NCBI GenBank assembly: GCA_964534315.1 | Contig: CAZHOV010000002.1 | Location: 18,585-82,584 of the forward strand | Reading direction: 5' to 3' | DNA from: CAZHOV01 sp964534315 | GTDB lineage: Bacteria; Bacteroidota; Bacteroidia; Chitinophagales; Saprospiraceae | DNA: 64,000 nt | Part shown: positions 25,940 to 35,621 of the stretch, piece after piece | Layout of the letters: each line of letters opens with the position of its first letter | Numbering within the stretch: the first letter of the stretch is position 1 | Notes under the pieces: generated by a model | The model's input: only the letters and a program-made list of their open reading frames with translations | Told to the model about the DNA's origin: nothing | Databases searched by the model: none | Translations under genes and position numbers: made by a program

Positions 25940-27136
25940 TTAACGAAACGAGAGGAGCGGATAGGCCTCTCCTGCTTTAAACTCCGATTTTGAGGCGGGT
26001 AATTCCAGAAAACCATCGGCATCTGCCAAATTGGCCAGGTCTCCCGAACCGTGCCCTATGACGGGTATCGCATAAAACTGGCCCCCCTCTACGAAGGCGG
26101 TGCGCACCTGTAAAAAATACTGGAGGTCAGGTTTAAAACTAAAATCCTTACTCAGGGCCGCATATTTGTAGACCAATGGCTTTAGACCCAAAGAAGCTCT
26201 TAGCCACGGAACCACATACCGGCAAGTACACATAAAAGAAGATACCGGATTGCCGGGGAGGGCAAAAACCACCTTATTCATAGGCGTTTTTCCAAACCAG
26301 AAAGGCTTTCCGGGGCGTTGTTTGATAAAGTGGAAGATTTTCTCCACTTGTAGCTTCTCCAACTCTTCAGGAATATAATCGAAATTACCTTTAGAGACAC
26401 CTCCACTTAATATAACGGCATGAAAATTCTCAAGCGCATGTAACAAATACCGGTGTATTTGGTAAGGATCATCGTTTACGTGGAAATTCTTAGCCTTTAC
26501 ACCATATTTTGACAGCAAGGCAGAGATGGCAAACACGTTAGACCGCCTGATCTGATGTCCCAGCGGTTTTTGATTCACATTAACCAATTCATCGCCGGTA
26601 GAGATGATCGCTATTTCAGGGACTTTTTTTACAGACAGCCTGTTCTTTCCCACAGAGGCAGCGATATTGATCTCCGCTGCAGATATAATTCTTCCTGAGG
26701 GTACGAGCAGGGTACCCAGTTTTCTATCCATCCCTTTCAAGTGTACATTTTGGCCGAATTTAATGTTGTCAACCAGCAAATGAGCGACGCCATTTTCTAT
26801 TTTTAGATCTTCATAGCGGACGACGGTATCGGCATTTTCAGGGATAGATGCGCCGGTCATAATTTCTATGCAATTATTGGTAGCTCCGAGTGTGGTAGGT
26901 TCGGCTCCGGCAGCCTGCATTTCCTGCACAGTAAATGAGCGCTGCCCTTTTTCGAAATCTTCGAAGCGGAATGCGATGCCATCCATCATCACCCGGTCAA
27001 ATGGAGGGAAGTCCCGGTCGGCCACCAAGTCTTCAGCCAATATTCGATGGAGAGACATTTCAAAAGGGACACTTTCCTCTCCCATATGAATGGCATTTTC
27101 AAGGACTAGATCGGTTGCGGTATTTACGTCTATCAC
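25940..27136 (-). CDS. moeA: Molybdopterin molybdotransferase MoeA
   Basis: 398 residues. Visible family motifs are FPPFDRVMMDGIAFR, EIMTGASIPENADTVVRYED, KGMDRKLGTLLVPSG, IISTGDEL, SGGVSKGNFDYIPEELEK and FALPGNPVSSFMC. MoeA inserts molybdate into adenylylated molybdopterin. It is on the same strand as moaC and mobA but separated from moaC by the 1.2-kb decayed restriction-modification island, so the original operon was probably interrupted there. Confidence 0.93.
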   Translation of the reverse strand: MIDVNTATDLVLENAIHMGEESVPFEMSLHRILAEDLVADRDFPPFDRVMMDGIAFRFEDFEKGQRSFTVQEMQAAGAEPTTLGATNNCIEIMTGASIPENADTVVRYEDLKIENGVAHLLVDNIKFGQNVHLKGMDRKLGTLLVPSGRIISAAEINIAASVGKNRLSVKKVPEIAIISTGDELVNVNQKPLGHQIRRSNVFAISALLSKYGVKAKNFHVNDDPYQIHRYLLHALENFHAVILSGGVSKGNFDYIPEELEKLQVEKIFHFIKQRPGKPFWFGKTPMNKVVFALPGNPVSSFMCTCRYVVPWLRASLGLKPLVYKYAALSKDFSFKPDLQYFLQVRTAFVEGGQFYAIPVIGHGSGDLANLADADGFLELPASKSEFKAGEAYPLLSFR

Positions 27137-27348
27137 AGGTTTAGCGTTTTAAGCAGATGACAAAAAAGCACAAGCGATTTTCGCCATCCAGGTTTTTCGT
27201 TAAGCAGACTGTTTCTTTAACGTGAGGATTGATTAAGTGTCTGAAAAATAGTTGCTTAAGACAGCTCAAGCAAGCTTTTGTTTGGTAAAACAGACTTATC
27301 CAAAATTGACTCTTTATGCGACTTTTGATAAGCCTAAATCAATAAAAA

Positions 27349-27380
27349 AAGCCCTAACCGAAATTATTCGGTTAGGGCTT
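27349..27380 (-). terminator. Rho-independent terminator of the ATP synthase operon
   Basis: AAGCCCTAACCGAA (27349-27362) pairs perfectly with 27367-27380 around the loop ATTA. On the minus strand the hairpin is followed by a run of seven T (27342-27348 as A on the plus strand). It lies 33 bases past the atpG stop. Confidence 0.88.
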
Positions 27381-27413
27381 AAATATAGTATATTTTTAGA
27401 AAAATTCAAGTGA

Positions 27414-28313
27414 TTAACCTTCCAAAGCGGCGGCTCCGCCCACGATCTCTGAAATTTCTTTCGTAATCGCTTCCTGGCGCGCTTTATTGTAGGTAATTTT
27501 CAACTCACGCATCAGTTCTTCTGCATTTTCTGTTGCATTATCCATTGCCGTCATCCGGGCACCGTGCTCGGAAGCATGCGTATCAAGCAGAAAACGTTGA
27601 AAGGTAGTTTGCAGAATACTTGGAATAAGCGTATCTAACAACTTCGTCTTATCTGGTTCGAAAATATAGTCAGCTTTCAGATTAGATTGCTCTTCATCTT
27701 CTTCTTTCTCGATCTTTGGAACCGGCAAAAATGGAGCGGATTCAGTAAACTGGACAGCTGCATTCTTAAATCTTCCGTAGGCCACATCGATCGCATCGAA
27801 TTCTTCATGGAGAAACTTATCGATCAGCATAGCCGATACTTTGGAAACATTATCAAAGCTCAGGTCATTAAACAACTCCACATAATCGTTTATAATCAGG
27901 TTGTTGTCAAACTGCTTTCTGAAGAAGTCATATCCTTTTTTACCGATACAAAGCAACGACAACCGCCCTTGCTCTGCAAGGGAAGCATATTTGCCTTCTA
28001 TAAGGGCGATAGCTGCTTTTATTACATTGGTATTAAAAGCACCACATAGCCCCTTATTAGAGGTAACGACAACGATCAGCGCGCGATTAATTTCCCGCTC
28101 TGTGCCATAAGCCGTTGAGGCATCGCCTTCCAGGTTAGAAAGGATATTGCGAAGCATTTCATCCTGCTTTAATGCATAAGGACGTAACTGCTGGATGGCC
28201 TGTTGCGCACGGCGAAGCTTAGCTGCAGAAACCATTTTCATGGCCTTAGTGATCTGCTGCGTTGATTTTACCGTACCAATACGTTCCCGTACTTCTTTTA
28301 ACTTTCCACTCAT
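27414..28313 (-). CDS. atpG: F1Fo ATP synthase gamma subunit
   Basis: 299 residues. The N-terminal helix MSGKLKEVRERIGTVKSTQQITKAMKMVSAAKL is split here as two motifs, KEVRERIGTVKSTQQITKAM and KMVSAAKLRRAQ, both diagnostic, and the C-terminal helix carries ASEHGARMTAMDNATENAEE. Gamma is the rotating central shaft. It is the last gene of the atpBEFHAG cluster and is followed by a terminator, so beta and epsilon (atpD, atpC) must lie elsewhere, as is usual in Bacteroidota. Confidence 0.95.
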   Translation of the reverse strand: MSGKLKEVRERIGTVKSTQQITKAMKMVSAAKLRRAQQAIQQLRPYALKQDEMLRNILSNLEGDASTAYGTEREINRALIVVVTSNKGLCGAFNTNVIKAAIALIEGKYASLAEQGRLSLLCIGKKGYDFFRKQFDNNLIINDYVELFNDLSFDNVSKVSAMLIDKFLHEEFDAIDVAYGRFKNAAVQFTESAPFLPVPKIEKEEDEEQSNLKADYIFEPDKTKLLDTLIPSILQTTFQRFLLDTHASEHGARMTAMDNATENAEELMRELKITYNKARQEAITKEISEIVGGAAALEG

Positions 28314-28450
28314 AAGATTGAGTTGTTTTGCTTAAAATTTAAGTCTTTTATCGAGCTTTTTACTCCCTGCCCCCTGTTCCTTAATCTATTCACCGTTTCC
28401 GGCACATCTTATCGTTTATCTCTTCTCCATTCGTCTACCTGTTCACCCTT

Positions 28451-30052
28451 TTACTTATATTGCGCTGTCATTTCTGTTGCCACTTTCTTAAGGGCATCTT
28501 TAGCTTCATCGGTTAATTTACCGGACTTTAAAACTTCCAGAATTTCAGGATGCTTTTGCTCAAAGGTTGTCAGGAAATTACTTTCAAAGGCTTTGACTTC
28601 ATCAACAGGTACCTTAGAGATCAATCCCTGAGTTCCCAAGAAGATAATAGCGATCTGCTTTTCCACTGAAAGTGGAGAATATTGTGGCTGCTTCAGGATC
28701 TCCACATTACGCTTACCTTTTTCCAAAACAGATAACGTAGCTGCATCCAAATCAGAACCAAACTTGGAAAATGCTTCCAAATCACGGTACTGCGCCTGAT
28801 CTAATTTAAGGGTACCGGCCACTTTCTTCATTGACTTGATCTGAGCAGAACTTCCTACACGGGATACAGAGATCCCCACGTCAATAGCAGGGCGAATACC
28901 TGCGTTAAACAGGTTTGAATCCAGAAATATCTGACCGTCAGTGATCGAAATTACGTTGGTCGGGATATAGGCAGAAACGTCACCCGCTTGTGTTTCAATA
29001 ATCGGGAGGGCAGTAAGACTTCCTCCTCCTTTGATGATGGGGTTACCATCTGCATCCTTACCTTCCTTCAGTGAATCAGGCAAATCGTTCATCTGGCGGG
29101 CGATATCATCGTTTTCGATGATTTTCGCTGCTCGCTCTAACAGACGAGAGTGCAGGTAGAAAACGTCACCAGGATAAGCCTCACGCCCTGGAGGACGACG
29201 AAGTAGCAATGATACCTCACGATAGGCTACCGCCTGCTTAGAAAGGTCATCGTAGATGATTAGCGCCGGACGGCCGGTATCTCTGAAATACTCTCCGATC
29301 GCTGCACCTGCGAAAGGAGCAAAGAACTGAAGGGGAGCAGGATCAGAAGCAGAAGCAGATACGATCACGGTATAATCCATGGCGCCGTTCTCTTCCAATG
29401 TCTTATGGATTTGAGCCACAGTAGAAGCTTTTTGACCAGAAGCTACGTAAACACAGAAAACAGGCTCCCCTCTTTGGTGGAATTCTTTTTGGTTGATGAT
29501 GGTGTCAATAGCGATAGCAGTCTTACCCGTTTGGCGGTCACCGATGATCAACTCCCGCTGACCTCTTCCGATAGGGATCATGGCATCGATTGCCTTGATA
29601 CCCGTTTGAAGCGGTTCGTTTACTGGTTGACGGTAAATCACACCTGGTGCTTTCCGTTCAAGCGGCATTTCGAAGCGAACTCCGCCGATCGCACCTTTCC
29701 CGTCGATTGGTTCACCTAGTGGATTCACCACCCGGCCAACAAATTCATCTCCGACAGAAACAGAGGCAATCTTTCCTAAACGCCGAACAGTAGAACCCTC
29801 AACGATACCGTCACCCGGGCCCATGAGTACCACTCCCACGTTATCTTCTTCCAGGTTAAGGACGATCGCTTGAGTACCTGTTTCAAATTCGACAAGTTCA
29901 CCTGCTTGTGCACCGGTCAGACCGTAAACGCGGGCGATACCATCACCTACTTGCAATACGGTTCCGATTTCTTCTAGTTCAGCAGCTGTTTTAAAGCCGG
30001 AAAGTTCTTGTTTTAGTATTGCTGAAATTTCATCAGGTTTAATGCCAACCAT
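28451..30052 (-). CDS. atpA: F1Fo ATP synthase alpha subunit
   Basis: 533 residues. The nucleotide-binding P-loop GDRQTGKTAIAIDTI, the PLGEPIDGKG loop, VASGQKASTVAQI and the signature PAIDVGISVSRVGSSAQI are intact. Alpha subunits alternate with catalytic beta subunits in the F1 head and bind regulatory nucleotide. It sits between atpH and atpG; the 137-bp gap to atpG is longer than other gaps in this operon. Confidence 0.97.
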   Translation of the reverse strand: MVGIKPDEISAILKQELSGFKTAAELEEIGTVLQVGDGIARVYGLTGAQAGELVEFETGTQAIVLNLEEDNVGVVLMGPGDGIVEGSTVRRLGKIASVSVGDEFVGRVVNPLGEPIDGKGAIGGVRFEMPLERKAPGVIYRQPVNEPLQTGIKAIDAMIPIGRGQRELIIGDRQTGKTAIAIDTIINQKEFHQRGEPVFCVYVASGQKASTVAQIHKTLEENGAMDYTVIVSASASDPAPLQFFAPFAGAAIGEYFRDTGRPALIIYDDLSKQAVAYREVSLLLRRPPGREAYPGDVFYLHSRLLERAAKIIENDDIARQMNDLPDSLKEGKDADGNPIIKGGGSLTALPIIETQAGDVSAYIPTNVISITDGQIFLDSNLFNAGIRPAIDVGISVSRVGSSAQIKSMKKVAGTLKLDQAQYRDLEAFSKFGSDLDAATLSVLEKGKRNVEILKQPQYSPLSVEKQIAIIFLGTQGLISKVPVDEVKAFESNFLTTFEQKHPEILEVLKSGKLTDEAKDALKKVATEMTAQYK

Positions 30053-30110
30053 ATTTATAGAATTTAAAGGATTACAAATGAATAAATAGGGGAAAAAAGG
30101 AAGGAATCAA

Positions 30111-30671
30111 TTACGATTGTTTCTGATATTGATTTTTAGTAAATCCTTTTTTCATCTTATCGAGTTGATGCGCTACGCTGGCATCGTATAATTTATCTTT
30201 TAGTTCTACGACAAAACCACCGATGAGGCTTTCGTCTACTTCAGTGATGATCTCCACATTTTCGTCCGTTGCATCGCTGGCTTCCAGTTTTTTACGAATT
30301 TGCTCAATGGTCTCGTCACTAAATTGACTAGCCATTTTAAGCTTCACCGTAGAGATGTGCTTGATCTCCTTGTACTGAGCAATAAACTCTTCTGCAATTT
30401 CCGGCAATAGACCTTCGCGCCCTTTTCTCAATACGATATAGAAAAAAGCCATCGTTGTCTCATCAAATCCCTTTTTAAACACCTTATCTATAATGATGCG
30501 TTTTTTGGTAGGGCTGATGATCGGGCTTTTGAATAAAAGGAAAAGATCCCGGTTTTTTATCGTTTCCTGAAAAGCCTGGATATCTTCGAGCGTTCGCTCA
30601 AGCTTATGTTGCTCTTGAGTAAAATCAATAAGCGATTTGGCGTATCTGGTGGCAATGCGAGTAACAGACAT
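30111..30671 (-). CDS. atpH: F1Fo ATP synthase delta subunit
   Basis: 186 residues, normal for the OSCP/delta family. ATRYAKSLIDFTQEQ at the N terminus and the C-terminal ITEVDESLIGGFVVELKDKLYDASV are typical. Delta joins the peripheral stalk to the top of F1. It lies 58 bases before atpA and 42 bases after atpF. Confidence 0.93.
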   Translation of the reverse strand: MSVTRIATRYAKSLIDFTQEQHKLERTLEDIQAFQETIKNRDLFLLFKSPIISPTKKRIIIDKVFKKGFDETTMAFFYIVLRKGREGLLPEIAEEFIAQYKEIKHISTVKLKMASQFSDETIEQIRKKLEASDATDENVEIITEVDESLIGGFVVELKDKLYDASVAHQLDKMKKGFTKNQYQKQS

Positions 30672-30713
30672 ATGCTTATGTTTTGAAGAGGTGTATTATT
30701 TACCTCTAAAATT

Positions 30714-31235
30714 CTAATTTAACTTGATTTCGTCGACCAACTTGTTGGCAAAAGCTTCTTGCTCGGAATTTCCCTTTAGTTGCTCCCGGATCACTTTTTC
30801 TGCGACTTCCAGAGCGATTTGGGCAGCCTGATTCTTGACATCTGTCATGGCAGCGAGCTTTTGGTTTTCGATTTCCTGTTTCGCATTGGTTACGATCCGC
30901 TGAGCTTCCTCTTTGGCCTTATCTTTCGCTTCATTGATGATGGACTCTTTTGCTTCTTTTGCCTCTTGAAGGATTTTACTACGTTCTTCACGGGCTTGAA
31001 CCAATAGTTCCTCATTTTTAGCACTTAGGGCTTCCATTTCTTCCCGGGCCTTTTTAGCCTGGTCGAGGGCTTCCTGAATAGATTCTTCCCGACCTTTTAA
31101 AGCTTTCTGAATAGGGCGAAAAGCAAAACGACCAAGAAAGAACCAAACGATTAGAAATACAACCGAGGTCCAAAGCACTAATCCCGGATCAGGCCGGATG
31201 GCAGAAAAATCAAGAAATATGAATAAATCTAACAT
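30714..31235 (-). CDS. atpF: F1Fo ATP synthase subunit b
   Basis: 173 residues. One N-terminal membrane helix (LVLWTSVVFLIVWFFLGRF) precedes a long charged helix rich in Glu, Lys and Ala (about residues 40-165), the peripheral stalk. Its place between atpE and atpH confirms it. Confidence 0.95.
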   Translation of the reverse strand: MLDLFIFLDFSAIRPDPGLVLWTSVVFLIVWFFLGRFAFRPIQKALKGREESIQEALDQAKKAREEMEALSAKNEELLVQAREERSKILQEAKEAKESIINEAKDKAKEEAQRIVTNAKQEIENQKLAAMTDVKNQAAQIALEVAEKVIREQLKGNSEQEAFANKLVDEIKLN

Positions 31236-31344
31236 GGATTAACTATTTTTCTAAGATTAAATTCAATCAACTAAAAAGCAGAAAATTTAAGGAGGGGTTG
31301 CGAACCAACCGTTGCAACCCAACCTATTCGTTTGGTGCGGATGA

Positions 31345-31539
31345 TTATCCAGCCAAAAGGCCAACAACGATCGCGAAAAGCGCTGCACCCTCAACAAGGG
31401 CCGCAGTCAAGATCATGTTGTTTCGGATATCATTTACGGCTTCTGGCTGACGAGCAATCGCTTCCATAGCTTTGCTACCAATCAAACCAATTCCAACACC
31501 TGCACCTAGAGCTGCCAATCCGGCTCCAATAGCTCCCAT
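31345..31539 (-). CDS. atpE: F1Fo ATP synthase subunit c
   Basis: 64 residues forming two membrane helices joined by the polar loop ARQPE. The ion-binding Glu is in LVEGAALFAIVVGLL of helix 2. The Gln and Ser/Thr ligands typical of Na+-binding rings are not evident, so proton coupling is more likely. The N-terminal GAIGAGLAALGAGVGIGLIG has the glycine pattern for ring packing. The 421-bp spacer upstream separates it from atpB. Confidence 0.93.
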   Translation of the reverse strand: MGAIGAGLAALGAGVGIGLIGSKAMEAIARQPEAVNDIRNNMILTAALVEGAALFAIVVGLLAG

Positions 31540-31690
31540 AATTATTGTATTTAGTGATTAAAAAAATTATTCTACCAATTTTTTTGCCTTACTACTTAAG
31601 CGCCTTGTCAAATTAAATCACATATTAAATTGAGCGACTTTTGGACTTATTCTTCGTTAAAAATACTCGCTATACCTAAGGGTATGCCTG

Positions 31691-31727
31691 AACCTGCCTG
31701 CCAGCGAGGCTGCCGAGCAGGCAGGTT
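31691..31727. repeat. GC-rich palindrome (AACCTGCCTGC) in the atpB-atpE spacer
   Basis: AACCTGCCTGC (31691-31701) pairs with 31717-31727 and is followed on the plus strand by T5, like a terminator. No plus-strand gene precedes it. CCTGCCTGC palindromes of this kind are scattered in many Bacteroidota genomes, so I call it a dispersed repeat. The rest of the spacer 31540-31849 shows no gene. Confidence 0.6.
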
Positions 31728-31849
31728 TTTTGCCTTGACTAAGATCCAAAATTCATCTCAATCTAATGGTAACCCAATTTTGACAAAGCGCTTAATTATT
31801 TCAGCTTTCAGCCTATTGATTAATTTTCTTCATCAAACTACCCCCCTAA

Positions 31850-31949
31850 ACTACTAAACTACTAACTATTAACTACTAATTATTAACTACTAACTACTAA
31901 CTATTAACTACTCACTACTAACTATTAACTACTAATTATTAATTACTCA
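31850..31949. repeat. Degenerate 7-bp tandem array (AACTACT/AACTATT/AATTATT)
   Basis: About fourteen heptads in register: AACTATT, AACTACT, AATTATT, AACTACT, AACTACT, AACTATT and so on, ending about 12 bases from the atpB stop. Substitutions are almost all C/T and leave the period intact, with one extra base near the left end. Confidence 0.85.
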
Positions 31950-31960
31950 TTCCACATTGC

Positions 31961-33232
31961 TTAATGGTGTTCTCCTGCATGGTGCCCCTCCTCTACCGCT
32001 GCTCCGATATAAGAAGCGGTAAGGATCGCAAAGATAAAGGCTTGCAGAAAAGCTACCAGCAATTCGATCAAGTTCATGAAGGCGGTAAACAAACCTCCAA
32101 TCACTCCCCCAAGCGCTGCACCTCCGACGTTGGTTCCGTTTTGGCCAAAGACAAAGATCAGTCCGATCAAACTCAATATGATAATGTGTCCTGCGGAAAT
32201 ATTGGCAAACAAACGGATCATCAAGGAAAATGGCTTAATGAACAGTCCAAGGACTTCAACAGGTGTCAATATGATTTTTACCCACGCCGGGATACCGGGC
32301 ATCCAAAAGATGTGTTCCCAATAGTGACCATTCCCGTTTAGGTTGGTAACCAAAAAGGCGAAAACAGCAAGCGTTAGCGTTACGGCCAGATTTCCGGTAA
32401 CGTTGGCACCGCCAGGGAAAAAGGGAATCAAGCCAAATAGGTTACAGAACAAAATGAAAAAGAACAGCGTCATAATGAAAGGCTGAAACCGCTCATAGTG
32501 CTTTTCTCCGATCATCGGAATGGTCACCTCATCGCGGATAAACACGAAAAAGGGTTCCATAAAAGACTGGATCCCTTTCGGGGCTTGGCCTTCACGCTTT
32601 TTATATCCTCTGGCAACCGCCATAAACAACCAGATCAACAAAATGGCTGCGAGGATCATGGTAAATACATTCTTAGTAATAGAAAAATCGTAAAAACTGG
32701 TAATACCGCCGCCTAGGATACCGCCGTCTAGAGTACTTGGCTTGTCAAGCTGATATTTTTCTTTCTTTAAGTCATATTTTTCTCTTACCTCATCGTCAAT
32801 TTTAGCATAATAAACTTCCGCTTCTTTCTCTTCGCCATCTTCAATTGTGATCTCCGTCTTATGAATGATTTCATCAGTATGCACTTCACCTTTAGGAAAA
32901 TCAGGATCGGCAATGCGATTCACTCTGCCGTGGTTTAATACATAACCATCTACAGCCGTATGGCCGTGGTCAAGCTTACTAGACAAAAAGAAGGACCAAC
33001 CGTGATCGGGAGCATATAAGATACAAGGAAGGGGAATGTGGACGCCTTTCCAGACGTGAAATTCGTTAGCGTCAGCAATGTGATGCATGACCGTTTCTAC
33101 CGGCTTGTATTCTTCGGAATGATCGTCATGCCCGTTTTCTTTTTCGCCTTTTTCATTACCGGCAAAGGCAGGAAGCGCCAGTAAAAATAAACAGCTGAAA
33201 GTAATGCTAAGAATTTTTCTTATTGAATTCAT
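31961..33232 (-). CDS. atpB: F1Fo ATP synthase subunit a
   Basis: 423 residues, long for subunit a because of an N-terminal signal-like segment (about 1-24) and a His- and Asp-rich extramembrane region to about residue 190, a feature of Bacteroidota proteins. Membrane helices follow from about 195. The essential stator arginine is in SLMIRLFANISAGHIII, and the last helices carry LLVAFLQAFIFAILTASYI. It is the first gene of the operon and has a good promoter box 37 bases upstream. Confidence 0.94.
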   Translation of the reverse strand: MNSIRKILSITFSCLFLLALPAFAGNEKGEKENGHDDHSEEYKPVETVMHHIADANEFHVWKGVHIPLPCILYAPDHGWSFFLSSKLDHGHTAVDGYVLNHGRVNRIADPDFPKGEVHTDEIIHKTEITIEDGEEKEAEVYYAKIDDEVREKYDLKKEKYQLDKPSTLDGGILGGGITSFYDFSITKNVFTMILAAILLIWLFMAVARGYKKREGQAPKGIQSFMEPFFVFIRDEVTIPMIGEKHYERFQPFIMTLFFFILFCNLFGLIPFFPGGANVTGNLAVTLTLAVFAFLVTNLNGNGHYWEHIFWMPGIPAWVKIILTPVEVLGLFIKPFSLMIRLFANISAGHIIILSLIGLIFVFGQNGTNVGGAALGGVIGGLFTAFMNLIELLVAFLQAFIFAILTASYIGAAVEEGHHAGEHH

Positions 33233-33268
33233 TTCACCACATCTTTTAATGGTACCCTAAAATCGCAG

Positions 33269-33276
33269 CAAAGGTA
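33269..33276 (-). promoter_or_regulatory. Candidate promoter of the atp operon
   Basis: On the minus strand TACCTTTG matches TAnnTTTG and ends 37 bases before the atpB start. A TTTG element lies about 25 bases further upstream, slightly more than the usual spacing. The rest of the 338-bp gap to rny holds only the rny terminator. Confidence 0.5.
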
Positions 33277-33505
33277 GGTATAAGTATGGTGAAAAGGAAA
33301 CCAAAATTATCTTTTTTTACATAAAAAAAACGAAAGATGCAAGTTCTTTAACCTTTTATTAATAGAGAAATACAGCTCCTGCAAGATATTGTTTTACAGG
33401 GCTAAGGTATTTATTAATTATATTCTACTATTTATAACAGGGGCCAAAGAAATCGAACATATTGGTGATTGATGTTTTAAAAATACGCCCATCTAAAAAA
33501 TCATA

Positions 33506-33536
33506 GAGGCTGTTCAAAACGTTTTTGAACAGCCTC
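33506..33536 (-). terminator. Terminator of the pheT-zapA-rny transcript
   Basis: GAGGCTGTTCAAAA (33506-33519) pairs perfectly with 33523-33536. On the minus strand it is followed by ATGATTTTTT. It lies 34 bases past the rny stop. Confidence 0.85.
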
Positions 33537-33570
33537 ATCACAATAATCATTATTAATTACAAATACTTCT

Positions 33571-35259
33571 TTATCTGGCAAACGATACGGCGCGTTTTTC
33601 GCGGATAACCGTTACCCTGATCTGGCCGGGGTATTGCATTTCGTCTTGTATTTTTTGAGAGATCATAAAAGAAAGATCATCAGCGTATTCATCGCTCACT
33701 TTTTCACTTTCCACGATCACTCTCAACTCACGTCCTGCTTGCATCGCGTATGCTTTCTGCACGCCATCGTGGGCCATGGCCAACTCTTCCAATTCACCGA
33801 TGCGCTTGAGGTAACTCTCCAGGATTTCACGACGAGCACCCGGACGGGCACCGGAGATCGCATCACATGCCTGGACAATCGGAGAAATAATATTATTCAT
33901 CTCGATTTCGTCGTGGTGAGCTCCTACCGCATTGCAAACAACTGCATGTTCTTTATACTTTTCGCACAATTTCATACCTAAAATAGCGTGTGAAAATTCA
34001 GAGTCCTCTTCAGCAACCTTGCCGATATCATGTAGTAGCCCCGCCCGCTTCGCGATCTTGGTCTGTTTAGGACTAAGCCCCAGTTCTGCCGACATGATGG
34101 CGCAAAGATTGGCCGTCTCGATGGAGTGCTTGAGCAGGTTCTGACCATAAGAAGAGCGGAATCGCATACGGCCGACCATCTTCACCATATAAGGATCCAG
34201 TCCGTGAAGATCGAGTTCAATAACGGTTCGCTCTCCAATTTCTACGATCTGTTCGTCCAGTTGCTTACGGGTCTTGGATACCACCTCTTCGATACGGGCA
34301 GGGTGGATACGGCCATCGGCCACCAATCGCTTAAGCGCTAAGCGGCAAACTTCGCGGCGGATAGGATCGAAGCTGGAGATCACAATGGCTTCAGGCGTAT
34401 CGTCAACTACGATCTCTGCGCCGGTTGCTGCTTCGAGCGCCCGGATATTTCTTCCTTCCCGGCCGATGATCTGACCTTTAAGGTCGTCTGAATCCAGGTT
34501 GAAGACAGAAACCGTATTCTCAATGGTATATTCCGCACACATCCGTTGGATAGACTGGATAACGATCTTTTTAGCCTCCTTATTCGCGTTGACTTTGGCC
34601 TGCTCGATGGTATTTTTTACGAGGGCCATCGCATCGGTTTCCGCTTTGCCTTTAACGGCTTCCAGTAATTGTTCTTTAGCTTCTTGTTCAGACAATTTGG
34701 CTACATTCTCCAATTCTTTGATGCGTATTTCGTTGGCGGCATCCAGCTCCTCTTTTTTCTTGGCGACAATTTTAAGCTGTTTTTCCAGATTTTCACGGAT
34801 AGTTTTTACTTCTGCTTCTTGTTGCTCCAGATCAGATCTTCGCTGGTCGAGTTGCTTGGTGCGTTGTTGAAACTTTTCTTCCCGCTGTTCGAGGTCTTTT
34901 TCCAATCCTTTCAATTCAACCTGCTTTTCTTTGATATCCAGTTGGATTTGGTTGCGCTTTTCCTCGTACTCGGATTTTAGCTTCGCAAACTTGTCTTTCG
35001 CTTCCTGAATCTTTCTTTGCTTAATCGATTCATTCTTACTTTCAGCTTTAGAAGTGATCTTGTCAGCTTTTGTCTCTGCATCATCGACCAGGCGCTTAGC
35101 GGTCAGTCTGGCTTCTTCTACAACCAAATCTGCCTTACTATTCATTTCTTCAACCTTTGACAGGTTTGCTTTTTTTATGAGGGATTGAACGACAAAATAT
35201 CCTGCGACAACCCCGATAACAAGGCCTATAACCAGGCCGATTCCTATCTCTATTCCCAT
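33571..35259 (-). CDS. rny: Ribonuclease Y
   Basis: 562 residues. An N-terminal membrane helix (IGIGLVIGLVIGVVAGYFVV) is followed by a coiled coil of about 190 residues, a KH domain (GQIIGREGRNIRALEAATG) and an HD domain (LLHDIGKVAEEDSEFSHAIL). It is a membrane-bound endoribonuclease that starts mRNA decay. The architecture and length match RNase Y exactly. The next gene upstream is zapA, in the same direction. Confidence 0.95.
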   Translation of the reverse strand: MGIEIGIGLVIGLVIGVVAGYFVVQSLIKKANLSKVEEMNSKADLVVEEARLTAKRLVDDAETKADKITSKAESKNESIKQRKIQEAKDKFAKLKSEYEEKRNQIQLDIKEKQVELKGLEKDLEQREEKFQQRTKQLDQRRSDLEQQEAEVKTIRENLEKQLKIVAKKKEELDAANEIRIKELENVAKLSEQEAKEQLLEAVKGKAETDAMALVKNTIEQAKVNANKEAKKIVIQSIQRMCAEYTIENTVSVFNLDSDDLKGQIIGREGRNIRALEAATGAEIVVDDTPEAIVISSFDPIRREVCRLALKRLVADGRIHPARIEEVVSKTRKQLDEQIVEIGERTVIELDLHGLDPYMVKMVGRMRFRSSYGQNLLKHSIETANLCAIMSAELGLSPKQTKIAKRAGLLHDIGKVAEEDSEFSHAILGMKLCEKYKEHAVVCNAVGAHHDEIEMNNIISPIVQACDAISGARPGARREILESYLKRIGELEELAMAHDGVQKAYAMQAGRELRVIVESEKVSDEYADDLSFMISQKIQDEMQYPGQIRVTVIREKRAVSFAR

Positions 35260-35315
35260 GATTTTTTATTTATTGATTTGTAATAGTTTATTTATTGAAC
35301 ACTAATTGGAGGGCA

Positions 35316-35621
35316 TTATTCCAACATTTGATCGAGCAGATCATCTAGGTGTTGGATTTTTTCGGAAAGCGTATCATTGGAAGTGCCGTTCTGAACCTGT
35401 TTGGCCTTGTGAAGATCAACTGCATAAGTCAAAATTGCCATAGACAGGCAATCTTGTTTATCTTTTTTGGTATACGTTAATTGAAAACGGTTGATTTTTT
35501 CATTAACTTCTTTAATAATCTTCCGCAATGCCGGTTCATCACTAGCTTTTATCTTCAATGGATAAGGTCTGCCTGCAATAATGACTGTGATTTGTACGGT
35601 ATCTTTTTCCTCCATAGCCAA
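35316..35621 (-). CDS. zapA: Cell division protein ZapA
   Basis: 101 residues. The N-terminal beta part (VQITVIIAGRPYPLKIKASDEPALRKI) and the helix KEVNEKINRFQLTYTKKDKQDCLSMAILTYA are the ZapA pattern. ZapA bundles FtsZ filaments at the division site. Only one base separates its start from the stop of the coiled-coil gene before it, so the two are translated from one message. Confidence 0.88.
   Translation of the reverse strand: MAMEEKDTVQITVIIAGRPYPLKIKASDEPALRKIIKEVNEKINRFQLTYTKKDKQDCLSMAILTYAVDLHKAKQVQNGTSNDTLSEKIQHLDDLLDQMLE

Noticed and set aside
31691..31727. Terminator for a plus-strand gene
   Set aside because: No plus-strand gene precedes it; the palindrome type is a known dispersed repeat, so I list it as a repeat.
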